DNA of 9,846 nucleotides, from NCBI GenBank assembly GCA_023253245.1, contig JALRHB010000040.1:335-10180 (forward strand), read 5' to 3'. The stretch comes from Polynucleobacter sp. GTDB taxonomy: Bacteria > Pseudomonadota > Gammaproteobacteria > Burkholderiales > Burkholderiaceae. A model generated the notes under the pieces. That model made no database searches, was not told where the DNA came from, and worked only from the letters and a program-made list of their open reading frames with translations. This document shows positions 1-6,326 of this stretch, one piece after another. Positions within the stretch are counted from its first letter, which is position 1; each line of letters begins with the position of its first letter. Made by a program: the position numbers and the translations under genes.

Positions 1-89
1 CACGCTGATGAAATAAATGCGTTGTGGAGTTTCTAAAGACGCCAAAACTACTACTTACAACTTACTGCCAACTACTTTGCTACCAAAAA
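1..89 (-). other. Non-coding spacer downstream of cmk, probable rpsA leader
   Basis: No coding region is supported here. On the minus strand there is no ATG in this stretch, so the next gene starts beyond the window. I see no stem followed by a T tract, so nothing suggests that transcription stops after cmk. In many proteobacteria cmk is followed by rpsA (ribosomal protein S1), and this segment is plausibly its leader; that is inference from conserved gene order only. The minus strand carries loosely repeated AAGTAGT-like units at about 43-77 whose meaning I cannot judge. Confidence 0.45.
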
Positions 90-752
90 CTAGACAATAG
101 CGGATTGATACCAATCTAAAACCGTCTTAACTGCTTGATCTATCGACAATTCTGATGTTTCAAGCACTTTGGCGCCACTTGCCACCAACAAAGGCGCAGC
201 ACCTCGACTACTGTCTCTGGCATCACGCTCCTGCAAATCATGCAGCAAGTCCTCTAGTTTAGCAGAAATTCCCTTAGCGATCAATTGCTTATACCGACGC
301 TCGGCTCTCGCTTGGGCTGTTGCCGTCAGAAAAACCTTTAAAACAGCATCTGGAAATATCACGCTGGCCATATCCCTGCCATCAGCTACTAAACCCGGAT
401 TTGTACGAAAACGATGCTGAACACCCACTAAAGCCTGTCTTACCTCAGGATGGACTGCTATCGCAGAAGCTCGCAAACCAATCTCCTCAGTGCGAATCAC
501 TTCGGTTACATCCTCAGAATTGAGCAGAATTTGCCCATTTTTAAATGAAATCACCAGTTTTTTAGTTAATTGACCCAGTGCCGAGGCATTTTTGGGATCA
601 ATTCCTGCTTGTTGACTACCTAGAGCAACCAAACGATAAAGAGCTCCGCTATCCAAATAGTGGAAACCCAACTTTTCCGCAACTAGTGAGGCAACAGTAC
701 CCTTTCCAGAAGCGGTTGGCCCATCAATAGCGATCACTGGAGGCAGGTTCAT
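90..752 (-). CDS. cmk: Cytidylate kinase (CMP/dCMP kinase)
   Basis: Cytoplasmic nucleoside monophosphate kinase that transfers the ATP gamma-phosphate to CMP or dCMP, feeding CTP/dCTP synthesis. The 220-residue protein opens with a P-loop, GPTASGKGT at residues 11-19 (Lys17), followed by the DSGALYR segment (34-40) of the nucleotide-binding core. DGRDM (124-128) and ERDARD (175-180) match the family's substrate-binding and lid regions. Length is close to the E. coli enzyme (about 227). The usual GRDMGT motif reads GRDMAS here, a conservative change. The ATG at 752 places the P-loop at the expected distance; the ribosome binding site is weak. The gene follows the aroA stop by 12 bases and is the last visible gene of the block. 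The aroA-cmk pairing supports the call. Family assignment is secure from the motifs. Confidence 0.96.
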   Translation of the reverse strand: MNLPPVIAIDGPTASGKGTVASLVAEKLGFHYLDSGALYRLVALGSQQAGIDPKNASALGQLTKKLVISFKNGQILLNSEDVTEVIRTEEIGLRASAIAVHPEVRQALVGVQHRFRTNPGLVADGRDMASVIFPDAVLKVFLTATAQARAERRYKQLIAKGISAKLEDLLHDLQERDARDSSRGAAPLLVASGAKVLETSELSIDQAVKTVLDWYQSAIV

Positions 753-764
753 TAAATTAGGTGC

Positions 765-2093
765 TCAAGAAACAATCTTGGCAAATTCAGTGAAGTAGCT
801 TGGAAAGGTTTTAGCCACACAATTAGGATCATTGATCTTTAGCGCATTTGGGCCAAAAGCAGCCAATGAAAAACACATCGCCATGCGATGATCGTCATAA
901 GTATCAATACCTTCACTTGGAGACTGCCAATTTGCTAGTGAATTGGGGGCCTGAATCACGATATAGTCGGAGCCTTCTTGCACAGTAGCACCCACTTTTT
1001 TTAATTCCTTTGCCATCGCCGCAATCCGATCCGTTTCTTTCACGCGCCAACTCGCAATATTATTTAAACGGGTCGGACCTTGGGCAAATAAAGCTGCAAT
1101 AGCCAATGTCATTGCAGCATCAGGAATTTGTGTGCAATCAATTGTGATGCCATTGAGTTTGCCATTAGCATTCTTGATGCCATGAACTTCAATCCAATCA
1201 TCACCAGCAGCAATCTTAGCGCCCATCAAGGCCAAGGCATCGGCAAAAGCAATATCCCCTTGAATACTCTCGCTGCCAACACCCAACACCCGAACTGGGC
1301 CGCCCCCGATAGCGCCAAGCGCGAGAAAATATGAGGCAGAAGATGCATCACCTTCCACCAATAATGTGCCAGGGCTTTGATAAACAGCGTCCGATGTTTT
1401 CGCTGGAATGATGAATGAGTGCTGGTTTGGACATGCAACTTTTACCCCAAATCTTGCCATTAACTTCAGAGTAATGTCGATGTAGGGGCGAGAAATTAAT
1501 TCACCAATGACTTCAATCTTTACTGCTTCATTAGCCACTAAGGGCAAGGCCATTAAGAGCGCAGTGAGAAATTGACTAGAAACATCGCCACGCACTTTAA
1601 CCACATCCTTAATTTGAATATTGGAGGCAATAATTTTGATAGGTGGATAACCCTCCTGTAATTCGTAATCAATCTTTGCGCCCACCTGTCGTAAGCCATC
1701 CACCAAATCACGAATCGGCCTTTCATGCATCCGGGGCACGCCCGATAAGCGGTAATTACCACCTTGCATGGCCAAGGCGGCAGTCAGAGGTCGAATTGCA
1801 GTGCCCGCATTGCCCATAAAGAGGTCAGCATCCTGCACTGGAAATTTGCCACTGCAACCCTCAACCACGCAGATGTTATTTTCTTGATCAAGCACCTTAA
1901 GACCCAACTGACGTAAGGCATTACGCATTACTTGCGTGTCATCTGCATCCAGTAAATTTTTAAGGCTTGTTGTTCCCGAAGATAAAGCGGCGAGCAATAA
2001 AGCACGATTAGAGATGCTCTTGGATCCTGGCAACACAATCGAGCCTTGTGCTCGCTTGAGTGGACCAATCTGAATATCGTGTAAATCACTCAT
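765..2093 (-). CDS. aroA: 3-phosphoshikimate 1-carboxyvinyltransferase (EPSP synthase)
   Basis: Cytoplasmic shikimate-pathway enzyme that condenses shikimate-3-phosphate with phosphoenolpyruvate to give EPSP. From the ATG at 2093 the protein has 442 residues. LPGSKSISNR (21-30, Lys25) binds substrate. GNAGTAIRP (94-102) is the class I PEP-site signature, with the Gly and Pro positions tied to glyphosate sensitivity unchanged (Gly97, Pro102). Catalytic Asp325 sits in IPDAA and Glu353 in RVKETDR; DDHRMAM (400-406) is a further conserved block. A GTG one codon upstream (2096) is in frame, but the ATG is preferred: it overlaps the tyrA stop as TGATG, the usual coupling arrangement, and a weak GGA lies 9 bases upstream of it. 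In some pseudomonads this gene is fused to tyrA; here the two are separate but adjacent. Confidence 0.97.
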   Translation of the reverse strand: MSDLHDIQIGPLKRAQGSIVLPGSKSISNRALLLAALSSGTTSLKNLLDADDTQVMRNALRQLGLKVLDQENNICVVEGCSGKFPVQDADLFMGNAGTAIRPLTAALAMQGGNYRLSGVPRMHERPIRDLVDGLRQVGAKIDYELQEGYPPIKIIASNIQIKDVVKVRGDVSSQFLTALLMALPLVANEAVKIEVIGELISRPYIDITLKLMARFGVKVACPNQHSFIIPAKTSDAVYQSPGTLLVEGDASSASYFLALGAIGGGPVRVLGVGSESIQGDIAFADALALMGAKIAAGDDWIEVHGIKNANGKLNGITIDCTQIPDAAMTLAIAALFAQGPTRLNNIASWRVKETDRIAAMAKELKKVGATVQEGSDYIVIQAPNSLANWQSPSEGIDTYDDHRMAMCFSLAAFGPNALKINDPNCVAKTFPSYFTEFAKIVS

Positions 2094-2974
2094 CACAGCA
2101 CATCCAAATCTTGACGGGCTTTACTTGCCTTATTAAATAATCTCTCAAGACCTGCTCCATCATTTTCGGCAATTAACTGACGCATGTGATTGACAATCAA
2201 TAAGTATTGATCCAACTCTTTAAGAATGGCTGTACGATTACCCAAACAAATATCACGCCACATTTCTGGGCTTGATGCCGCAATACGCGTAAAGTCCTTA
2301 AAACCTGCACCCACATGACTGAGCTTTTGATCAGCATCTTCAGAATTCACTACGCTTGCCATTAATGCGTATGAAAGAATATGCGGCAAATGTGAAACAG
2401 CTGCATAAATTGCATCGTGCTGTACACAAGAAATCTTTCTCACGATAGAGCCAACAGACTGCCAAAAGCTCTCAATGAGATTAGCATCTTGAGGTGAATT
2501 CTCTTGCAGAGGACAAAGAATTGTCTGTTTGCCTTGAAATAAATCAGCCCTTGCTGCCCTTGCGCCATGCTGTGCTCCACCAGCAATTGGGTGGGCTGGC
2601 ACAAACTGACACGCTTTCTTACCCAATACTTCTTTGGCGGCAAGAATGACATCTCCTTTAGTGCTACCTGCGTCTGTAAGCATAGTTCGAGATTCAAGAT
2701 GAGGCTCGATCGCCTCAAAGGCAGCGCGCATCTGTGCGACCGGCACACAAAACACGATCACATCAGACTGTTTAGCAGCTTGAACTAAATCCACTACACC
2801 ATCGATCGCACCCATCTTTTGCGCTTGATCCAAGTTTTCTTGACTACGGCCAACGCCCAAAACTTTAGTAACTACGCCCGCTTTTTTAAGGGCCAGGCCC
2901 AGTGAAGCGCCAATTAAACCAACCCCAACAATAGAGACTGTGCCGTAGTTATTTACCGGATGAATGGTGGTCAT
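2093..2974 (-). CDS. tyrA: Prephenate / cyclohexadienyl dehydrogenase
   Basis: Oxidatively decarboxylates prephenate to 4-hydroxyphenylpyruvate on the tyrosine branch; it may also accept arogenate. The 293-residue protein has an N-terminal Rossmann fold with GVGLIG (17-22), then DAGSTK (101-106), HPIAGG (128-133, probable catalytic-site His128) and SHLPH (194-198), all hallmarks of TyrA dehydrogenases. There is no fused chorismate mutase (unlike E. coli TyrA) and no C-terminal ACT domain, the short form common in this supraoperon. An upstream in-frame start at 3049 would add 25 residues lying wholly inside hisC; the ATG at 2974 is chosen because it overlaps the hisC stop as TAATG and puts the glycine-rich loop near the N terminus. 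The stop overlaps the aroA ATG by one base. After the second beta strand the sequence reads GVGRS with no acidic residue, which leaves NAD versus NADP preference open. Confidence 0.95.
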   Translation of the reverse strand: MTTIHPVNNYGTVSIVGVGLIGASLGLALKKAGVVTKVLGVGRSQENLDQAQKMGAIDGVVDLVQAAKQSDVIVFCVPVAQMRAAFEAIEPHLESRTMLTDAGSTKGDVILAAKEVLGKKACQFVPAHPIAGGAQHGARAARADLFQGKQTILCPLQENSPQDANLIESFWQSVGSIVRKISCVQHDAIYAAVSHLPHILSYALMASVVNSEDADQKLSHVGAGFKDFTRIAASSPEMWRDICLGNRTAILKELDQYLLIVNHMRQLIAENDGAGLERLFNKASKARQDLDVL

Positions 2975-4098
2975 TAGGAGAGTATTTCTTTTAATGCTGC
3001 AATAAAAGCTGTATTTTCTTCTGGTAGGCCAATGGAAATACGAAGCCACTGCGGCAATCCATAATTGCCTACGGGACGGACAATAATGCCGCGCTTGAGT
3101 AATTCCAAGTTGATTCGCGCACCCGCCTGATCGTCATCACCCACTTTAACCAAGACGAAGTTACCAGCAGATGGTAAATACTCTAGGCCAAGATCATCAA
3201 ATGCCTTCGTCAATTGAGTGTAGCCTGCGCGATTTAGCTCAAAACCTTCTTGCAAAAATGCTTTATCTTGAAATGCTGCAATCGCAGCTGCTTGGGCCAA
3301 GCTATTCACATTAAATGGTTGACGAATACGATTCAGCAAATCAGTTAGATGGGCTTGAGCAACTCCATACCCAATGCGCAGACCAGCCAAGCCATATGCT
3401 TTTGAAAAGCTGCGCGACAAAATCATATTAGGGAAGCGCTTTACCCAAGATACTGCATCGTATTGCTGCTCAGGAGTCAGATATTCGTTATATGCCTCAT
3501 CCAAGACTACTACGACATGGGATGGCAATTCAGACAAAAATGCTTCAATCTCTTTAGCGCTCAAATAACTGCCAGTGGGATTATTAGGATTAGCAACAAA
3601 TACTAACTTTGCTCTATCGCCAGAATCTTTGACTGCCCTAAGCATCGCAGGTAAATCATGGCCATATTGATGAGTGGCAGCTACTTCAACAGCCCTAGCA
3701 CCAACAGCCTGAGTTGCCAAAGGGTAAACTGCAAAAGCATGCTTAGAGAAGATGACTTCATCACCGGCTTGGGCAACTGCACGCGCAGCTAACTCCAGAA
3801 TATCATTACTGCCATTACCCAAAGTGATCCAATCTGTTGGAACGCCTAAACTAGCAGACAATACATTTTTTAACTCAAAGCCATTTGAGTCAGGATAGCG
3901 CCCCAAATCTGAAGCCGCTTTTTTCATTGCCTCTTGAGCAGACTTAGGCATACCCAATGGATTTTCATTGGAGGCCAATTTCACAATTTTATTTTCATCT
4001 AAACCATATTCGCGCGCTACTTCGCTAATAGGCCGCCCGCCCACATAAGGAGCAATTGCGTGGATATGCTTTAAACCGATATCGAACTTAGATGTCAT
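2974..4098 (-). CDS. hisC: Histidinol-phosphate / aromatic aminotransferase, HisC family
   Basis: PLP-dependent fold-type I aminotransferase of 374 residues. Visible motifs: SNENP (43-47), ANPNNPTG (169-176), DEAYNEY (200-206), the PLP lysine Lys233 in SRSFSKAYG, and the substrate-carboxylate arginine Arg353 in WLRIS. These define the histidinol-phosphate aminotransferase family. Its position between pheA and tyrA, outside any histidine operon, suggests that its main job is transamination of phenylpyruvate and 4-hydroxyphenylpyruvate (or prephenate), with histidinol phosphate as a possible further substrate. This dual role is known for the HisC homologue in equivalent supraoperons; for this protein it is inference. 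The ATG overlaps the pheA stop as ATGA, so it is probably translated by coupling; no clear ribosome binding site is visible. A second hisC elsewhere in the genome would be expected. Confidence 0.93.
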   Translation of the reverse strand: MTSKFDIGLKHIHAIAPYVGGRPISEVAREYGLDENKIVKLASNENPLGMPKSAQEAMKKAASDLGRYPDSNGFELKNVLSASLGVPTDWITLGNGSNDILELAARAVAQAGDEVIFSKHAFAVYPLATQAVGARAVEVAATHQYGHDLPAMLRAVKDSGDRAKLVFVANPNNPTGSYLSAKEIEAFLSELPSHVVVVLDEAYNEYLTPEQQYDAVSWVKRFPNMILSRSFSKAYGLAGLRIGYGVAQAHLTDLLNRIRQPFNVNSLAQAAAIAAFQDKAFLQEGFELNRAGYTQLTKAFDDLGLEYLPSAGNFVLVKVGDDDQAGARINLELLKRGIIVRPVGNYGLPQWLRISIGLPEENTAFIAALKEILS

Positions 4099-5189
4099 GC
4101 TGAGTGCGGATATGAACCAAGATTTTTATAGAAGGCAGCGATAGTTTTTAACTCCTCGAGCGCCTTTGCTACTTTTGTATCTGTTGCGTGACCTGCAACA
4201 TCAATATAAAAATGGTACTCCCACGTACCCTTGCGAGCTGGACGAGACTCAAAGCGATTCATGGAAACGCCGTGTTTAGCAAGTGGCTCTAATAAGCGAT
4301 GCACTGCACCAGGCCGATTGTCGACCGACAATACTAAAGAGGTTTGATCTGAGCCAGTAGCTTGGCACTCATAAGTACCCACTACAACAAAACGGGTGCG
4401 GTTGTGGGGATCATCTTGAATGCGTGCGGCCGCTGCCTGCAGACCATATGCTTCTTGCGCAGGGTCGCCAGCGATTGCAGCAAGGCTCGGATCAACTGAC
4501 GCCATACGCGCAGCCTCAGCATTACTACTCACAGCCTGACGCTTTAATTGGGGGGCATGCAGACTTAACCATTGCTGGCATTGAGCCAGAGCTTGAGCAT
4601 GAGCGCAAACTGTTGTGACGCCATCCAAATTACCACTCTTGGTCAATAGATGATGCCGAATCGGCAACACCACTTCGCCACTAATCCGCATTGGAGAATC
4701 TAGGAGTAAATCTAAGGTTCTAGAAATCGCGCCCTCGCTCGAGTTCTCAACCGGCACAACCCCAAACTGTGCGGCCCCTTTTTCTACTGCTTTAAAAACT
4801 TCATCAATACTATTGCAAGGCAAGCCTGCAATCGAGTGGCCAAAATAAGTCTGTGCTGCTTGCTCTGAAAATGTTCCGACAGGACCAAGATAAGCAATCG
4901 TCTGACGAGCCTCTAAGGCACGGCAAGCAGACATGACCTCCCGCCAAATCGCTGCGATTCCATCTGGCAATAAAGGGCCTTGATTAATGTCCTGCAAACG
5001 CGCAACCACTTGCCGCTCCCGCTCCGGTCTAAATACTGGAGATGCGAAACCACCTTTAATATGGCCAACCTCCTGGGCAGCTTTTGCGCGCTGGGATAAT
5101 AAATCTAAAATCTGCGCATCAAGCGCATCGATCCTATCCCGGATTGGTGCTAGGCGCTGTTCTTCGTTACCCTTGTCTTGAGAGTTCAT
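4095..5189 (-). CDS. pheA: Bifunctional chorismate mutase / prephenate dehydratase (P-protein)
   Basis: Converts chorismate to prephenate and then to phenylpyruvate, the committed steps to phenylalanine. The 364-residue protein has three parts. An AroQ-type chorismate mutase helix bundle occupies about 13-95 (IRDRIDALD at 16-24, then the RAKAA and RPERE stretches). A prephenate dehydratase domain occupies about 97-272, with LGPVGTFSE (101-109), VPVENSSEG (145-153) and the catalytic TRF triplet (265-267, Thr265). A C-terminal ACT domain occupies about 283-358, with PGAVHRLL (293-300) and the ESRP motif (314-317) of phenylalanine-feedback sites, so allosteric inhibition by phenylalanine is likely. 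The ATG at 5189 overlaps the serC stop as TGATG and has AAGG 8 bases upstream. The stop overlaps hisC by four bases. All key motifs are intact. Confidence 0.97.
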   Translation of the reverse strand: MNSQDKGNEEQRLAPIRDRIDALDAQILDLLSQRAKAAQEVGHIKGGFASPVFRPERERQVVARLQDINQGPLLPDGIAAIWREVMSACRALEARQTIAYLGPVGTFSEQAAQTYFGHSIAGLPCNSIDEVFKAVEKGAAQFGVVPVENSSEGAISRTLDLLLDSPMRISGEVVLPIRHHLLTKSGNLDGVTTVCAHAQALAQCQQWLSLHAPQLKRQAVSSNAEAARMASVDPSLAAIAGDPAQEAYGLQAAAARIQDDPHNRTRFVVVGTYECQATGSDQTSLVLSVDNRPGAVHRLLEPLAKHGVSMNRFESRPARKGTWEYHFYIDVAGHATDTKVAKALEELKTIAAFYKNLGSYPHSA

Positions 5190-6286
5190 CAGGCACGCCT
5201 TTCAAAGTCACGCATAAATTCCACAAGGGCTTTAACACCCTCTATGGGCATTGCATTGTAAATACTGGCACGCATACCGCCAGCCGCCTTATGGCCGCGA
5301 AGCGCAACCAGTCCTGCCGCATTAGATTGCTCTAAAAACAGCGTATTCAAATTCTCATCCCTCAAAAAGAAGGTGACATTCATTCGAGAACGGTACTCTC
5401 GCGGGACTCGATTCTCATACAGACTACTTTGATCTAAAAAGTTATAGAGCAATTCCGCTTTTTCTTGATTACGTTTCTCAATGACTTTAACCCCGCCCTG
5501 CTTTAACAACCATTTAAATCCAAGGCCAGCCATATAAATTGAAAAGGTGGGGGGCGTATTCAACATCGAGTCTGTCGCAGCTTGCTTTGCCCAATCCCAT
5601 ATTGATGGAGTGATCTTCATGCTGTGCCCCATCAGATCTTTGCGCACGATGACAATCGTTACACCAGAGGGTCCAATATTTTTTTGCGCTCCACCAAACC
5701 ATACGCCACATTTTGTGACATCCATTTCTTTGGAAAGGATGTTGCTAGAAATATCTGCAACTAAAAGTTTGCCATTTACATCGGGTACATCTGGAAACTC
5801 AACACCACCAATTGTTTCATTTGCACAGTAATGAACATAAGCAGCATCATCTGATAACTGCCAAGTGGAACGTGATGGAATCGTATTAAATTTTTCAGAT
5901 GCAGAGGATGCGGCTAAATGCGCAACACCATATTTTTCTGCTTCCTTATATGACTTTTCTGACCAAATGCCTGTCACCAAAAAATCTGCTTTAGGGCCAT
6001 TCTGTGCCAGAGGCATAAGATTCATTGGGATAGCAGCATTTTGACCTAAACCACCTCCTTGCAACATGAGAATTTCATAGGAGTCAGGAATGTTCATCAA
6101 GGTACGCAAATCTTGCAATACCTCTTCGTAAAGCGCCATGAATTCTTTGCCGCGATGGCTCACCTCCATGACGCTAGCCCCCAAACCTTGCCAATTGAGC
6201 ATCTCGGTAGCAGCTTGCTGCAATACCTCTTCAGGCAAAGTAGCGGGCCCCGCTGCGAAATTGAAAATGCTGCGGTCAAACGTCAT
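5189..6286 (-). CDS. serC: Phosphoserine aminotransferase
   Basis: PLP enzyme converting 3-phosphohydroxypyruvate plus glutamate to phosphoserine in serine synthesis; it also serves the equivalent step of pyridoxal-phosphate synthesis in many proteobacteria. The 365-residue length matches the family. FNFAAGPA (8-15) and SHRGKEF (43-49) form the N-terminal signature. GGAQKNIGPSG (198-208) carries the PLP lysine Lys202. NTPPTF (243-248) and GHKAAGGMRASIYNAMP (331-347) are the C-terminal substrate-binding blocks. The glycine-rich segment near the cofactor reads GGGLGQN (77-83), where E. coli has Arg and Phe at the Leu and Asn positions. The ATG at 6286 gives the expected N terminus, 31 bases after the gyrA stop, but no good ribosome binding site is visible in the AT-rich gap. 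The adjacent pheA gene, overlapped by one base, matches the conserved serC-pheA pairing. Confidence 0.97.
   Translation of the reverse strand: MTFDRSIFNFAAGPATLPEEVLQQAATEMLNWQGLGASVMEVSHRGKEFMALYEEVLQDLRTLMNIPDSYEILMLQGGGLGQNAAIPMNLMPLAQNGPKADFLVTGIWSEKSYKEAEKYGVAHLAASSASEKFNTIPSRSTWQLSDDAAYVHYCANETIGGVEFPDVPDVNGKLLVADISSNILSKEMDVTKCGVWFGGAQKNIGPSGVTIVIVRKDLMGHSMKITPSIWDWAKQAATDSMLNTPPTFSIYMAGLGFKWLLKQGGVKVIEKRNQEKAELLYNFLDQSSLYENRVPREYRSRMNVTFFLRDENLNTLFLEQSNAAGLVALRGHKAAGGMRASIYNAMPIEGVKALVEFMRDFERRA
5190..5204 (-). promoter_or_regulatory. Ribosome binding site of pheA inside the serC 3' end
   Basis: On the minus strand AAAGG lies about 8 bases before the pheA ATG (core bases 5201 to 5198), within the last codons of serC. 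It is the clearest ribosome binding site at any of the internal junctions of the block and supports the start at 5189. Confidence 0.55.
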
Positions 6287-6306
6287 GATGAATTAATTAA
6301 CTTTGC

Positions 6307-6326
6307 AAAAAAGATGCTTAGGCATC
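6307..6326 (-). terminator. Short hairpin with T6 tract at the gyrA stop: possible weak terminator or attenuator
   Basis: On the minus strand GATGC (6326-6322), loop CTAA (6321-6318), GCATC (6317-6313) and TTTTTT (6312-6307) follow directly. The gyrA TAA stop lies in the loop. A 5-base stem with four bases of loop and six U residues has the layout of an intrinsic terminator but is short, and a ribosome finishing gyrA would cover it. I read it as a possible partial terminator that lowers read-through from gyrA into serC. Activity is inference. Confidence 0.4.

Noticed and set aside
2975..3049. Longer tyrA starting at 3049
   Set aside because: The extra 25 residues lie entirely in the hisC coding region and do not resemble a TyrA N terminus; the TAATG junction at 2974 explains the start.
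5547..5831. 94-codon open frame on the plus strand inside serC
   Set aside because: Antisense to conserved SerC motifs, including the PLP lysine block, and without a start signal.
6037..6060. Near-perfect Shine-Dalgarno AAGGAGGTGG on the minus strand within serC with an ATG 11 bases later
   Set aside because: The bases encode the conserved QGGG of SerC, and the out-of-frame ATG opens only five codons before a TGA.
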